Shown in pieces: positions 1 through 10,039 of a stretch of DNA of 64,000 bases. The DNA is from Sphingomonas sp. SUN039 (GTDB lineage Bacteria; Pseudomonadota; Alphaproteobacteria; Sphingomonadales; Sphingomonadaceae): the NCBI RefSeq assembly GCF_024758725.1, contig NZ_CP096972.1, forward strand, positions 478,001-542,000. Direction: 5' to 3'. The position numbers and the translations under genes are program-made. Within the stretch, counting starts at the first letter, position 1. Every line of letters starts with the position of its first letter. Under the pieces are notes generated by a model that worked only from the letters and a program-made list of their open reading frames with translations, made no database searches and was not told the origin of the DNA.

Positions 1-1
1 C

Positions 2-406
2 GCTCTGCTCCACAATCTGAAGCACAACCAGGTGCTGCACGAACGGATCATCCTGTTGACGGTGCAGGTGGCAGGCGTGCCGCACGTCGAGCCCGATGCC
101 CGCTCGGAAGTCACCGTGCTTGGCGATGGCTTCTTCCGCGTCGTGCTCCGCTACGGATTCATGGAGGAAATCGACATCCCGCGCGATCTCGCCGGTATTT
201 CGACCTGCGGCGAACCGTTCAACATGATGGCGACGAGCTTCTTCCTCGGTCGTCAGAAGCTGATCGCGTCGAAGCAACGACCGGGCATGGCGTTGTGGCG
301 CGAACAGCTGTTCGCCTGGATGTCGAAGAACAGCGAAAGCGCGATGGAGTTCTTCAAGCTGCCGACCAACCGCGTCGTCGAACTCGGCAGCCAGGTGCAG
401 ATCTAG
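2..406 (+). CDS. kup: Kup-type potassium uptake protein, C-terminal part (cut by window start)
   Basis: The reading frame enters from the left edge and ends at TAG 404-406, giving the last 134 or so residues. The run [18 protein letters not shown] near the start is characteristic of the cytoplasmic C-terminal domain of Kup/HAK/KUP low-affinity K+/H+ symporters, which sit in the inner membrane. The membrane segments lie outside the window, so only the soluble tail can be judged. It converges on trpS, and the two stop codons overlap by three bases. An internal GTG at 32 is not a real start because the frame is open upstream of it. Confidence 0.85.
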   Translation, partial: ALLHNLKHNQVLHERIILLTVQVAGVPHVEPDARSEVTVLGDGFFRVVLRYGFMEEIDIPRDLAGISTCGEPFNMMATSFFLGRQKLIASKQRPGMALWREQLFAWMSKNSESAMEFFKLPTNRVVELGSQVQI

Positions 407-1413
407 CGACCCGAAACCAGCCCCAGCGCATCGTATGCCGCCGCCAGCGTCGGCGCGGCCAGTGCCCCCGCGCGCGTTGCGCCGTCGATCAAAATCGCAT
501 CGATTTCCGGCGACCTGCGCAGCCCTAAATACCGCTCGCGGATTGGGCTAAGTGCCACCACCAGCCGCTCCGCCAGCGCCGCCTTGAACGGGCCGAAATT
601 CGCGCCGCCGTATTCCGCCAGCACTGCATCGGCGCTGCGGTCGTCAAGCGCGGCCATGATCGTGATCAGGTTCTTCGCCTCGGGTCGACCCTCCAGCCCC
701 GCGACGTCGCCCGGCAGCGGCTCGGGGTCGGTCTTTGCCTTGCGAATCTTTTGCGCGATCGTGTCGGCGTCGTCGGTCAGATTTACCCGGCTCATGTCGC
801 TCGGGTCGGACTTCGACATTTTCGCGCTGCCGTCGCGCAAGGACATGATCCGCGCGGCCGCGGGCGGGATGGTCGGTTCGGGCAGGGTGAACACCTCGCG
901 GCCCGTATCGGCATTGAACTTGACCGCGATGTCGCGCGCCAGTTCCAGATGCTGTTTCTGGTCGTCGCCGACCGGCACATGCGTCGTCTGGTAGAGCAGC
1001 ACGTCGGCCGCCTGCAGCACCGGGTAGTCGAACAGCGCGACACTGGCACCGTCGCGGTTCTTGCCCGCCTTGTCCTTCCACTGCGTCATCCGGTTCAACC
1101 AGCCCATCCGCGCGGTGCCGTTGAGCAGCCAGCACAATTCCGCATGTGCCGGTACGCGAGCCTGATTAAAAAGAACCGACTTGGTGCTATCGATGCCGCA
1201 GGCGACGAGCGCGGCGGCCATATCGGTCAGCGCGTCGCGCCTCGCCTCGCGGGTCATATGGTCCGACAGCGAGTGAAGATCGGCGAGGAAATACAGGCTC
1301 TGCCCGCCCTTGGCCGCGACCTCGTCCTGCATCCGCACCCAGTTGCGGATCGCGCCGAGGTAGTTGCCGAGGTGGAGGTTGCCGGTGGGCTGAATGCCCG
1401 AAAGGACGCGCAT
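403..1413 (-). CDS. trpS: Tryptophan--tRNA ligase
   Basis: The 336-residue product attaches tryptophan to tRNA-Trp in the cytoplasm. The class I signature is visible as [10 protein letters not shown] near residue 15 (HIGH-type motif) and as [10 protein letters not shown] in the second half (KMSKS loop). The frame is open further upstream, but the family start [16 protein letters not shown] fixes the ATG at 1413. The length fits bacterial TrpS (about 330-340). The gene starts 5 bp after the end of murJ on the same strand, so the two are probably co-transcribed. Confidence 0.95.
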   Translation of the reverse strand: MRVLSGIQPTGNLHLGNYLGAIRNWVRMQDEVAAKGGQSLYFLADLHSLSDHMTREARRDALTDMAAALVACGIDSTKSVLFNQARVPAHAELCWLLNGTARMGWLNRMTQWKDKAGKNRDGASVALFDYPVLQAADVLLYQTTHVPVGDDQKQHLELARDIAVKFNADTGREVFTLPEPTIPPAAARIMSLRDGSAKMSKSDPSDMSRVNLTDDADTIAQKIRKAKTDPEPLPGDVAGLEGRPEAKNLITIMAALDDRSADAVLAEYGGANFGPFKAALAERLVVALSPIRERYLGLRRSPEIDAILIDGATRAGALAAPTLAAAYDALGLVSGR

Positions 1414-1418
1414 GGGGA

Positions 1419-3002
1419 TCAGGCTTTCCGTGTGAACTGGCGGCGAAGTTCGCCGAGACTGGCCCCGCCGAGCAGCAGGACGGCGACGCCATAGACCGCG
1501 CCGCCGATGCCGCAAAGCGCGACGAGTGCGGTGACCCGCTCCTGCCAGCCGCCCGCCATAAAGGGATCGAGCCACGGGTTGAGCGCGAACAGCGCTGCAC
1601 CCATTGCGGTGCTGGCGGCGATGATGCGGAGCGCCTTTGCCTTGAACCGTGCGTCGAGCTGCAAATGGTTGCGGCGGTGCAGCCAGGCATAGAGCAGCGC
1701 GAAATTGACCCAGGCGGCGAGGGCGGTCGACAGGGCGATTCCGGTAAAGCCCGCGTCGAGGACCAGCACCGACAACAGATTGCCCGCCAAATTGACCAGC
1801 ATCGAGACGACCGCGAGCCGCACCGGCGTTTTGGTGTCCTGCCGCGCGTAAAAGCCCGGGGTCAGCACCTTGATCAGCACATAGGCGGGCACGCCGAGCG
1901 AGAAGGCGGCGAGTGCGCCCGATGCACCCAGCGTATCGGCGGCGGTGAACGCGCCATGCTGGAACACGCCGCGCACCAAGGGGGTCGCGGAGACGACCAG
2001 CGCGACGGCGGCGGGGAGGGCGAGCAAAAGCGACAATTCCATCGCGCGGTTCTGGGTATGCGCGGCGGCTTTATGGTCCTCGCCGCCGATCTGGCGCGAC
2101 AGAGTCGGCAGGATCGCGGTGCCGACGCCGATGCCGATCAGGCCGAGCGGGAGCTGGTTAAGGCGGTCGGCGTAATAGAGGTAGCTGACAGCGCCTTGCT
2201 CAAGGAAGCGCGCTGCCAGACTCGTGGAGATCAGCAGGTTGAACTGGATCGCCCCCTGGCCGAGGGCGGCGGGGCCGATCAACAGCAGTAACCGCTTCAC
2301 ATCGGGCGACAGGCGGGGCCGCGCGAGTTTCAGGACGACACCGGCGCGGCGGCATGACCAGACCAGCCACAGCAATTGCAGCGCGCCCGCAGCGGTGACG
2401 GCAATGGCTTGGGTCTCGGCGATTTGGGCCTGGCTGGTGCCGCGAAAGAACAGGATCGCGACGATCATCGCGATGTTGAGTAGCACCGGCGCGGCGGCGT
2501 TGACCCAGAAGCGGTTGAGCGAATTGAGGATGCCGCCGAGCAGCGAGACGAGGCTGATGAGGGCCAGATAGGGGAAGGTGATGCGGGTGAGGTGAACCGC
2601 GAGGTCGAACTTTTCGGGACCGCCGTCCGGAAACCCGCCGGTCATGGCCCAGACAATCTGTGCGGTCGCGGCCATCATGATCGCGGTGAACAGGATGAGG
2701 AAGGGGAGCAGGACCGAGAGGACTTGCCCGGCGAATTCGTTGGCCGCCGCAAGTCCGCTCTCGGCCGCTTCCTGCTCGGCCTGTGTCATGCGGCGGTTGT
2801 ACATCGGCACGAAGACAGCGGCGAACGCGCCCTCGGCGAACAGCGCGCGGAACAGGTTCGGCAGGCGCCACGCGATCAGGAAGGCGTCGCTCGCCAGCCC
2901 CGCGCCGACGTAGCGCGCCATCAGCATGTCGCGCACCATGCCGAGCACGCGGCTGACGAGAGTCAGGCCGCCGATCGACGCGGTGGCGCGGACGAGGTTC
3001 AA
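1419..3002 (-). CDS. murJ: Lipid II flippase MurJ (MviN family)
   Basis: The 527-residue product is hydrophobic throughout, with about 14 membrane segments, and starts with the family hallmark [19 protein letters not shown]. MurJ moves lipid II across the inner membrane for peptidoglycan synthesis. The start is TTG at 3002; no ATG precedes the conserved N-terminus in frame. The gene begins 7 bp after the secB stop and runs into trpS, which suggests a secB-murJ-trpS transcription unit. Confidence 0.93.
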   Translation of the reverse strand: MNLVRATASIGGLTLVSRVLGMVRDMLMARYVGAGLASDAFLIAWRLPNLFRALFAEGAFAAVFVPMYNRRMTQAEQEAAESGLAAANEFAGQVLSVLLPFLILFTAIMMAATAQIVWAMTGGFPDGGPEKFDLAVHLTRITFPYLALISLVSLLGGILNSLNRFWVNAAAPVLLNIAMIVAILFFRGTSQAQIAETQAIAVTAAGALQLLWLVWSCRRAGVVLKLARPRLSPDVKRLLLLIGPAALGQGAIQFNLLISTSLAARFLEQGAVSYLYYADRLNQLPLGLIGIGVGTAILPTLSRQIGGEDHKAAAHTQNRAMELSLLLALPAAVALVVSATPLVRGVFQHGAFTAADTLGASGALAAFSLGVPAYVLIKVLTPGFYARQDTKTPVRLAVVSMLVNLAGNLLSVLVLDAGFTGIALSTALAAWVNFALLYAWLHRRNHLQLDARFKAKALRIIAASTAMGAALFALNPWLDPFMAGGWQERVTALVALCGIGGAVYGVAVLLLGGASLGELRRQFTRKA

Positions 3003-3009
3003 TTCGGGT

Positions 3010-3516
3010 TCAAGCCTGGCCTACCGGCGCTCCCAGTGCCTCGGCCTGTTCGGCCTGCGCGACATAGAGCTGGCCGAAGTCGATCGGTTCGAGCAGCAGC
3101 GGCGGGAAGCCGCCGTCGCGGACGGCATCGGCGAGCACGCGGCGCGCGAAGGGGAACAGGATGCGCGGCGCTTCGGCGAGCAGGAACGGCTGGAGCTGAT
3201 CCTCGGGAATGTTGCGGAGCGCGAAGAGCCCGGCGTAGGACAGCTCGACCTGGAACGCGACCTTGTCGGCGGCGACGGCTTTCGCCTCGACCTTCAGGAT
3301 GACTTCATAGGCATCCTCGCCGACCTGTCCCGACGCGATGTTGAACTGGATGTCGATCTGTGGCTGCCCCTGCCACTGATATACGGCCGGCGCATTGGGA
3401 TTTTCGAACGACAAGTCCTTGACGTACTGCGACAAAAGTCCGGCCTGCGGCGCAGTGTCTTCGCCGTTGCTCAGCGGTTCGGTATTGGTGATTTCAGGTG
3501 CCGCGTCGTCGGCCAT
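3010..3516 (-). CDS. secB: Protein-export chaperone SecB
   Basis: The 168-residue product keeps preproteins unfolded and hands them to SecA. The family core is visible: QYVKDLSFENPNAP near residues 30-43, the VILKVEAKA strand, and the RNIPEDQLQPFLLAEAPRIL region followed by LFPFARRVLADAVRDGGFPP. The length is typical for alphaproteobacterial SecB. It lies just upstream of murJ on the same strand and is divergent from the Tim44-like gene across a 167-bp gap that should hold both promoters. Confidence 0.95.
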   Translation of the reverse strand: MADDAAPEITNTEPLSNGEDTAPQAGLLSQYVKDLSFENPNAPAVYQWQGQPQIDIQFNIASGQVGEDAYEVILKVEAKAVAADKVAFQVELSYAGLFALRNIPEDQLQPFLLAEAPRILFPFARRVLADAVRDGGFPPLLLEPIDFGQLYVAQAEQAEALGAPVGQA

Positions 3517-3683
3517 CGTCTTTGGTCTTTCGTCAGGTGAAGTTGGGTGCGGGCGCGGTTACATGGCTGCAACCGGCACCGCAAGGCTCGACTGTCGATG
3601 GCGGTTTCGCGCCGCGTGCGAATGCCCGTTTGAAGTGTCGGCCCCTTGCGCTTATGTAGGTAGCGACGTGTCTGGAGTGAGTT

Positions 3684-4337
3684 GTGTCGACAATGGTCGA
3701 AATCGTGGTTCTGGCGATGGTCGCGGGGTTCCTCGCGCTTCGGCTCTATGCCGTGCTCGGCAAGCGCACCGGCCATGAACAGCCGTTGCCACCGGTCGAG
3801 GAACACAGCCCGCCTGTCGCCTATCCTACGGTGGCTTCACCCAGCCGGACGCCGCTTGCTGCGCCCGATTCCGTTTTCGAGGAAGGTGCCGCGGCGGGCG
3901 TGCGGGCGATCATCGCGACCGAGCCATCGTTCGACGTGGCGCGGTTTATCGACGGGGCCAAGGGTGCCTACCGGATGATCCTCGAGGCCTATTGGTCAGG
4001 CAACGCCGGTGAGCTGGCGGGACTGACCAGCGACGACGTGCGCGCCGCCTTTGCCGAATCCATTGCCGACCGGACGACGGCGGGTCACGTCCTCGACAAC
4101 CGTTTGGTGACGATCGAGAAGGCGCGCATTGTTGCGGCCGGGGTCGAGGGCCGCGAGGCGCGGGTGACGGTGGCGTTCGACGCCGATATTGCGACGGTAA
4201 CGCGCGATGCCGACGGCACTGTCGTGGCGGGTTCGCTGACCGATGCCGTGCCGACCGTCGATGTCTGGACGTTCAGCCGCACGTTGAAGAGCGACGATCC
4301 CAACTGGATTTTGACCGACACCGACGAGTCCGCCTGA
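3684..4337 (+). CDS. Tim44/TimA-like membrane-anchored protein
   Basis: The 217-residue product has one N-terminal membrane helix (EIVVLAMVAGFLALRLYAVLG), a proline-rich linker and a C-terminal Tim44-like fold (FIDGAKGAYRMILEAYWSGN, then LAGLTSDDVRAAF and the strand pattern of the family). Bacterial Tim44-like proteins are inner-membrane anchored; their exact job is not settled. The start is GTG 3684 or ATG 3693. The stop overlaps the mltA start as TGATG. Being divergent from secB and next to mltA is a common sphingomonad arrangement and suggests a role at the envelope. Confidence 0.8.
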   Translation: MSTMVEIVVLAMVAGFLALRLYAVLGKRTGHEQPLPPVEEHSPPVAYPTVASPSRTPLAAPDSVFEEGAAAGVRAIIATEPSFDVARFIDGAKGAYRMILEAYWSGNAGELAGLTSDDVRAAFAESIADRTTAGHVLDNRLVTIEKARIVAAGVEGREARVTVAFDADIATVTRDADGTVVAGSLTDAVPTVDVWTFSRTLKSDDPNWILTDTDESA

Positions 4338-5566
4338 TGCGGATTGTCGCGGGGGGCCTGATGCTGCTCCTGTCGGCGTGCGCGGGCGGGATCGTGCCTC
4401 CGGCTCCCGCACCTGTCCGGCCTGCGCCCGTGGCGATTGCGCCCAAGCCGACACCGCCCAAACCCGTCGCACCGCCTGCGTCGATCCCGCCGACGGCCAA
4501 TGCTGTGAAAGCCGGCGTCGTCGCAGGACCGGAAGTGGCGACGCTCGCGATTTCGCCTGAGGCGGCATCGCGCGCCCTCGCGGCATTTCGGCTGAGTTGT
4601 CCGGCGATTCAGCGCCGTAACGACCTGTCGGGCCTGACGCGTGGCGCAGATTGGACTGCGGCCTGTAGCGCCGCATCGACGGCAACCGACGCGCGTGCCT
4701 TTTTTGCTGCACAGTTCGAAACGGTGCGGGTCGGGACGGGGCAGGCCTTTGCCACCGGCTATTACGAACCTGAAATCGCGGGCAGCCGCACGCGGGATGC
4801 CGCCAACCAGGTGCCGGTTTATGGCAAGCCTGCCGATCTGGTCGAACTCGATCTCGGCGATTTTGCCGAAGGGTTGAAGAACAAGACGATCCGGGGACGG
4901 ATATCCGGCGGCACCTTCGTCCCCTATTTCGACCGGACCCAGATCGAGGAAGGGGCGCTTGCCGGACGCGGGCTGGAGATCGCCTGGGCCGCCGACCCCA
5001 TCGAATTCTTCTTCCTCCAGGTGCAGGGTTCGGGGCGGTTGCGGCTGCCCGACGGATCGGTGATGCGGATCGGCTACAACAGCCAGAACGGCCGCGACTA
5101 TACCGGCATCGGGGCCTTGATGCGTGATCGCGGGCTGGTCGGCCCGGGGCAGCTTTCCATGCAGGGCATCATGGCGTGGCTGCGCGCCCACCCGGAGGAA
5201 GGCCGCGCGATCATGCGCGAAAACAAGAGCTGGGTCTTTTTCCGCGAGCTGACCGGTGCGGGACCGATCGGCGCGTTGAGTGTCGCGGTCGCTGCCCGCA
5301 CGAGCGTCGCGGCGGACCCGGCGTTCATTCCGCTTGGTGCACCGGTGTGGCTCGACCTCGATCGCGCCGAGGCCGACGGCCTGTGGGTCGCACAGGACAC
5401 CGGCGGCGCGATCAAGGGCGCGAACCGTGTCGATACCTTCTGGGGTGCAGGCGAAGAGGCGCGACGGATCGCGGGCGGAATGTCGGGGCGCGGTTCGGCG
5501 CTGATTCTGGTTCCGCGCGGCACGCTTGCGCGGTTGAATGCCGATGCCGCGCGTCCTCAGCCCTGA
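4337..5566 (+). CDS. mltA: Membrane-bound lytic murein transglycosylase A
   Basis: The 409-residue product cleaves peptidoglycan glycan strands to 1,6-anhydro products. The first 15 residues form a lipoprotein signal with lipobox LSAC, followed by a Pro/Ala-rich linker. The MltA core is visible from GYYEPEIAGSR, and the C-terminal 3D domain carries the aspartate motif in QDTGGAIKGANRVDTFWGAG. It is translationally coupled to the Tim44-like gene upstream and overlaps the Smr gene downstream by 29 bp. Confidence 0.92.
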   Translation: MRIVAGGLMLLLSACAGGIVPPAPAPVRPAPVAIAPKPTPPKPVAPPASIPPTANAVKAGVVAGPEVATLAISPEAASRALAAFRLSCPAIQRRNDLSGLTRGADWTAACSAASTATDARAFFAAQFETVRVGTGQAFATGYYEPEIAGSRTRDAANQVPVYGKPADLVELDLGDFAEGLKNKTIRGRISGGTFVPYFDRTQIEEGALAGRGLEIAWAADPIEFFFLQVQGSGRLRLPDGSVMRIGYNSQNGRDYTGIGALMRDRGLVGPGQLSMQGIMAWLRAHPEEGRAIMRENKSWVFFRELTGAGPIGALSVAVAARTSVAADPAFIPLGAPVWLDLDRAEADGLWVAQDTGGAIKGANRVDTFWGAGEEARRIAGGMSGRGSALILVPRGTLARLNADAARPQP

Positions 5567-6077
5567 CGAACGCGCGCTGTGGCGGCGGGTGACCGCCGAT
5601 GTGCGCGGCGAGGGCGGAATCGAGGGCAATGACGCGACGGTGCGCGCGGCGAAACCGCTACCGCTGCACCGAAAAGCCGATCCCGTCGCGCGCCCTACGC
5701 TGCCACGCCCGACCGCACCGCGTGCGACGCTCGACGGCAAATGGGACCGTGATCTCAAGGGCGGCAAGCTGTCGCCCGACCGGACCGTCGATCTCCACGG
5801 GTGCACGCTGGCGCGCGCGCACGACCGCGCGCTGGACGCGCTCGAACAGGCCGTGGCCGCAGGGGAGCGGCTGGTTGTCGTGGTGACCGGGAAGGCACCG
5901 TCATCCGGCACAAGCCGCCTCGATACGCCGCTGCGCGGCATCATCCGTGCGTCGATTGCCGACTGGATGCAGGCCGCGCCGTTTGCCGACCGGATTGCCG
6001 CTATCCGTCCCGCCCATCCCCGTCACGGGGGATCGGGCGCGCTTTATGTGGTTTTGCGACGCTCGGACCGTCGCTGA
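5538..6077 (+). CDS. Smr/MutS2-type nuclease-domain protein
   Basis: The 179-residue product has a basic, proline-rich N-terminal half and a C-terminal Smr domain with TVDLHGCTLARAHDRAL (the DLHG motif) and the later GKAPSSGTSRLDTPLRGIIR, which matches the family's H-G-K..G....L motif only loosely. Small Smr proteins bind or nick nucleic acid; the substrate is not clear from sequence. It begins inside the 3' end of mltA (start ATG 5538 or 5544), so it is coupled to that operon. Confidence 0.85.
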   Translation: MPMPRVLSPDERALWRRVTADVRGEGGIEGNDATVRAAKPLPLHRKADPVARPTLPRPTAPRATLDGKWDRDLKGGKLSPDRTVDLHGCTLARAHDRALDALEQAVAAGERLVVVVTGKAPSSGTSRLDTPLRGIIRASIADWMQAAPFADRIAAIRPAHPRHGGSGALYVVLRRSDRR

Positions 6078-6177
6078 AGGTTCAAATCTCAACGCTTTCT
6101 TAAGCGCGCCCGTGCGACGATGCCCGATGCGGTTGGGACGACCGCCCTTGTTAGGGACAGCAGGGATTTTGGGACGC

Positions 6178-7857
6178 ATGGAAGGAGTGACGCTCAAATC
6201 GCGCGCCGTCGCCTTCGCGTTCTGCGTCGGTGCGACCGCGTTCATCCTTGCGCTCATTGCGCTTGCCGACCCCACGCCCGATGCGCCGGGTGTGTTCAGG
6301 GCGGTGGCCATCGCGATCGTGTGTGCCATCATGAGCTGGGCTTCGGCGGAACGCGCGCTGGCGGGCGTTGCCGAGGCAGTCGATGTCGCGACGGCCCGGA
6401 TCGTCGAGGCTGCGGAAGGCGACCTGACCAGCCGTACGCCGTCTGCCGTGGAGGAGGCGCTGCCGCTGCTCTCGGGGGCGCTCGACGGCATGTTCGCACA
6501 GGTCCGCGAAAACCTCGAGAGCGCGACGACGCTGGCGTTGTTCGACCCGATCACCTCGCTCGCCAACCGGACCCATTTCCGCCACGAGGCCGAACGCGCG
6601 TTGAAAGCCGTGCCGACGGGCGGCATGTCGGTGCTGGCGTTCATCGACCTCGACAATTTCAAGGCGGTCAACGACACCTTCGGCCATGCCAGCGGCGATC
6701 AGGCGCTGGTCATGGTGGCGAACCGGTTGCGCGCGGTGGCCGCAGGCGAAGTGGTGCGCCAGTCGGGTGCTGCCGGAGAGCCGATTGTCGGGCGTCACGC
6801 CGGCGACGAGTTCGCGCTGTTCTTTCCGCATGTGGAGGGGCGTGACGACGCGGCGCGGCTTGGCGGGGCTTTGCTCGATGCGCTGACCAAGCCGTTCGAT
6901 ATCGGTGGCCAGCAGGTCACCGTCGGCGCGTCGATCGGCCTGGCGCTCTCGCCCGAACATGGCACAATGCTGACCCCGTTGATCCGCGCCGCCGACGTGG
7001 CGATGTACCATGCCAAGGCCAGCGGGCGCGGCCAGTATCAGCTCTTTGCCGAATTGCTGGCCGAGCGGATGGCGCGACGGACGCTGCTCGAGGTCGAACT
7101 GCGTCATGCCATCGAACACAAAGAATTCACCATCGCCTACCAGCCGCAAGTCGCACTGGCCGACGGACGGGTACAGGCGGCCGAGGGTCTGTTGCGGTGG
7201 AATCATCCGACCGACGGTCTGCGCTTGCCCGCAAACTTTATCGCTTGTGCCGAGGAAAGCGGACTGATCCATGAGATCGGCGACTGGGCCATAGACGAAA
7301 TTGCGCGCCGCGTCGCGCACTGGACCGATGATCCGATTGCGCCGCGTTTTGCGGTCAACCTCAGTCCCCGCCAGATTACCCGTCCCGAGTTCTTCACGCG
7401 CCTCAACGGCGCGTTGGCGCGTGCCCGGACACCGCTGTCGCTGATCGAATTCGAGGTCAGCGAAGCGGTGCTGATGGAATGCAGCCCCGCTGTGCTCGAC
7501 CGGATCGGGCAGTTGCGCCGCGACGGGGCCACGATCGCGATCGACGACTTCGGGTCGGGCCTGTCGAGCCTCGCGCGGTTGCGCTCGCTGCCATTCGATA
7601 CGGTCAAGCTCGACGCGAGCCTGATCGCTGGCATGGAAGGCGATCAGGCCGCGCGCGACGTGGTGCAGGCAGTGATTACGCTGGTCCATGGCCTTGGCGC
7701 CAAGGCGATTGCCGAGGGGGTGGAAACCGCCGGGCAATATGACATGCTACGGGTCATGGGCTGCGACGCGGCGCAGGGCTATGCGATTGCACCGCCCATG
7801 ATCGAGGCCGATTACCGCGTTTGGGCGGGAAGGGCTGCCGACAGGATGCGCGCGTAG
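6178..7857 (+). CDS. Membrane GGDEF-EAL cyclic-di-GMP enzyme with variant motifs
   Basis: The 559-residue product has two membrane helices in the first 60 residues, then a GGDEF domain (FIDLDNFKAVNDTFGH; signature RHAGDEF about residue 207) and an EAL domain (IAYQPQVALADG, AEGLLRWNHP about residue 336, IDDFGSGLSSL, KAIAEGVET). AGDEF can support diguanylate cyclase activity. EGL in place of EAL keeps the metal-binding Glu, so phosphodiesterase activity is possible but unproven. ATG 6178 has GGGA-type purines upstream; ATG 6127 is possible but has none. The end overlaps dapE, which is convergent. Confidence 0.88.
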   Translation: MEGVTLKSRAVAFAFCVGATAFILALIALADPTPDAPGVFRAVAIAIVCAIMSWASAERALAGVAEAVDVATARIVEAAEGDLTSRTPSAVEEALPLLSGALDGMFAQVRENLESATTLALFDPITSLANRTHFRHEAERALKAVPTGGMSVLAFIDLDNFKAVNDTFGHASGDQALVMVANRLRAVAAGEVVRQSGAAGEPIVGRHAGDEFALFFPHVEGRDDAARLGGALLDALTKPFDIGGQQVTVGASIGLALSPEHGTMLTPLIRAADVAMYHAKASGRGQYQLFAELLAERMARRTLLEVELRHAIEHKEFTIAYQPQVALADGRVQAAEGLLRWNHPTDGLRLPANFIACAEESGLIHEIGDWAIDEIARRVAHWTDDPIAPRFAVNLSPRQITRPEFFTRLNGALARARTPLSLIEFEVSEAVLMECSPAVLDRIGQLRRDGATIAIDDFGSGLSSLARLRSLPFDTVKLDASLIAGMEGDQAARDVVQAVITLVHGLGAKAIAEGVETAGQYDMLRVMGCDAAQGYAIAPPMIEADYRVWAGRAADRMRA

Positions 7858-8948
7858 ATTTCGGTGAGCGCGGTCAGGTCGTCGAGCGCGACCGCCTCGT
7901 CGAGCTTGTGCATCGTCGCATTGCACAGCCCGAATTCGACGGTCGGGCAGAGTTTCGACAGGAAGCGCGCATCGGAAGTGCCGCCGGTCGTGGAGAGTTC
8001 GGGGTCGATACCGGTCACGTCGCGGACAGCACCGGCGACAAGTGCGCTGAGCGCACCAAGGGGTGTCAAAAAGGCCTCGCCCGAGACTTTGGCGGTGACC
8101 GTCGCGCGCGGCGTAATCGACGTCGCGAGGTCGCGGATGCGCGCGACGAGAGCGTCGCCGCGTTGCAGGTCGTTGAAGCGGATGCTGAGCCGCGCGGTGG
8201 CGCTGGCGGGGATGACATTGGTTGCAGGATTACCGACATCGACGGTGGTGACTTCGATGTTCGACGGCTGGAACCAGTCGTTGCCGTTGTCGAGATGGAT
8301 CGCTTCGATCTCCGACAGGATGCGGACGAGCGGGGGAATCGGGTTATCGGCGAGGTGCGGATAGGCGACATGTCCCTGCGTCCCCGCCACCTCGATCCAG
8401 ATGTTGACCGATCCGCGCCGTCCGATCTTGATCGTGTCGCCGAGACGGTTTGCCGAGGTCGGTTCGCCGACGAGGCACAGATCGGGGATGAGGCCGCGCG
8501 CCTGCATCCGTTCGATCAGCGCGACCGTGCCATAGGTTGCCGGGCCCTCTTCGTCGCCGGTAATGATAAGCGTGAGCCGCCCGGCATGGTCGGGCTTATG
8601 CGCCGCCGCAGCGACGAAAGCAGCGATGCTGCCTTTCATATCCACCGCACCGCGCCCGTGGAGCAGGGCACCGCGCACCACCGGTTCGAAGGGGGCCGAG
8701 GCCCAGCCTGCACCCGGTGGCACCACGTCCAGATGCCCCGCGAACGCAAAATGCGGTCCCGTGTCGCGGCCCCGCGTTGCCAGCAGGTTTTCGACCGGGC
8801 CGTCGGGCGCTTCGCCGGTAACGAACCGGTCGACGTCGAAGCCCTGCGCCGCAAGTGCCGCCGCCAGCACATCGAACACCGCGCCTGTTGCGGGGGTGAC
8901 GCTGGGCGCGGCGATCAGGGACTTGGCGAGCGTCAGGGCGTCGGTCAT
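7812..8948 (-). CDS. dapE: Succinyl-diaminopimelate desuccinylase
   Basis: The 378-residue M20 metallopeptidase-fold enzyme hydrolyses N-succinyl-LL-DAP in lysine and peptidoglycan precursor synthesis. The zinc-ligand regions are visible: FAGHLDVVPPG (His/Asp), GRGAVDMKGSIA, TGDEEGPATYGT (catalytic Glu pair), and the C-terminal TTGGTSDARFL and H in NATMHKLDE. The ATG at 8948 starts the typical N-terminus MTDALTLAKSLIAAPSVTP. The start lies 10 bp from that of the divergent cupin gene, so their promoters must overlap the coding ends. Confidence 0.95.
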   Translation of the reverse strand: MTDALTLAKSLIAAPSVTPATGAVFDVLAAALAAQGFDVDRFVTGEAPDGPVENLLATRGRDTGPHFAFAGHLDVVPPGAGWASAPFEPVVRGALLHGRGAVDMKGSIAAFVAAAAHKPDHAGRLTLIITGDEEGPATYGTVALIERMQARGLIPDLCLVGEPTSANRLGDTIKIGRRGSVNIWIEVAGTQGHVAYPHLADNPIPPLVRILSEIEAIHLDNGNDWFQPSNIEVTTVDVGNPATNVIPASATARLSIRFNDLQRGDALVARIRDLATSITPRATVTAKVSGEAFLTPLGALSALVAGAVRDVTGIDPELSTTGGTSDARFLSKLCPTVEFGLCNATMHKLDEAVALDDLTALTEIYARILSAALPAQTR

Positions 8949-8958
8949 AGTCCCCCTC

Positions 8959-9420
8959 ATGCCCAAGATCGTGCTCGACGCAATCCCGCAAACCAACGCC
9001 ACCGGTTATCCCGCGCCGTTCGACGCGGAAGTGCAGGGCCGCTGGTACCGTCGCCTGGCCCCTGTCGCGGAGCTGACCGACTTCGGCGCGAGCCATGTCG
9101 TGCTCAAGCCCGGCGCCTGGTCGTCGCAGCGCCACTGGCATGACGGCGAGGACGAAATGGTCGTGATGATCGCGGGCGAAGGCGTGCTGATCGAGGATGC
9201 GGGCGAGACGGTGTTGCGCGTGGGCGATTGCGCGGCATGGCCGAAGGGCAGCACCAACGGACACCATATCGTCAACCGCAGCGACATTGACTGCGTGTTT
9301 GTCGCCATTGGCGGCGGGGAGCGCACCGGCGGCGGCTATTCGGACATCGATATGATGTTCACCGCCGACAATCGATATACGACGAAGGACGGGACAGATT
9401 ACGCCAAGACGCGGGTTTGA
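8959..9420 (+). CDS. Cupin-fold protein
   Basis: The 153-residue product has a single cupin barrel: KPGAWSSQRHWHDGEDEMVVMIAGEG is the first cupin motif with the His pair and Glu, and GDCAAWPKGSTNGHHIVN is the second. The metal-ligand set H-H-E-H is intact, so a metal-dependent role is plausible, but no substrate can be named. The frame is open far upstream; ATG 8959 is chosen because it starts the compact domain and leaves dapE intact on the other strand. Confidence 0.8.
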   Translation: MPKIVLDAIPQTNATGYPAPFDAEVQGRWYRRLAPVAELTDFGASHVVLKPGAWSSQRHWHDGEDEMVVMIAGEGVLIEDAGETVLRVGDCAAWPKGSTNGHHIVNRSDIDCVFVAIGGGERTGGGYSDIDMMFTADNRYTTKDGTDYAKTRV

Positions 9421-9444
9421 AGAGAAGTGAAGCGGAAGAAGTAG

Positions 9445-9521
9445 GGGGCTTCGACAAGCTCAGCCAAGCCGGTTTGGGAACGACGCTCTCCACCCGTCTT
9501 GGCTGAGCTTGTCGAAGCCCC
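9445..9521. repeat. 24-bp perfect inverted repeat (dispersed sphingomonad-type palindrome)
   Basis: The arms 9445-9468 and 9498-9521 are perfect reverse complements around a 29-nt loop. The arm core TTCGACAAGCTCAGCC is a dispersed palindrome type often seen between genes in sphingomonads (recalled, not searched). It sits 25 bp after the cupin stop, where it could end or stabilise the transcript. Confidence 0.8.
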
Positions 9522-10039
9522 TTCTGCTTCGCGCCGAGAAATCTCCTACAATGGCAGGCGCAGTTCGGCTCCTGCAGCCCGAACGCGCGAAAATGCGACC
9601 GGCGCGTCCTGCCACGGGCATCCGGGCGGGACGACTTTGTGGGTCGTTCCAGTCAGGCACGCTTGGTTAGAGGGTGCCGTATCGCCTTTGTGCCCGGCTT
9701 CGCATTGGATGTGGCTGCGCCGAAGAGTGCCTATAGAGACGAACTGTGTTGCGGTCGTTGCCGCAAGGTCGGTCTTTTCGCTCATGCCGCGTCGGTCGCA
9801 GTCTTAAGTCCCGCAGGACCGCGAAAGAAGTTTCGGGCTCTGTACACCCCGGATAGCCGGGCCACCGGCGATCCGACGGCGATGCATCGGCTTTGAAAAA
9901 CCGGATGGCTCCGCGCCGGTCGCATGTCACGAACGTCGCCGTTCGCGCTGCCAACCCTTTGCGTTGATCGGACGCTCGAATCAGTAGAGGCAAAAAAATA
10001 ACCTATAAGGATAATTATGTCAAGCGATTTCGATTGATG
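9522..10039. other. Intergenic stretch without a recognisable gene
   Basis: Frames are open here on both strands, but none gives a recognisable protein and the composition looks like shadow coding. A short AT-rich patch at about 9990-10025 contrasts with its surroundings and may be a promoter or a scar. No RNA gene was recognised. Confidence 0.5.

Noticed and set aside
751-1494. Long open frame opposite trpS
   Set aside because: It lies antisense to a clear trpS and gives a His/Arg/Gly-rich product, typical of a shadow frame in GC-rich DNA.
9546-9993. Leftward open frames of 79-108 codons in the gap before engB
   Set aside because: The translations are Arg/Pro/Cys-rich without any domain, with no ribosome site; they look like GC-driven shadow frames.
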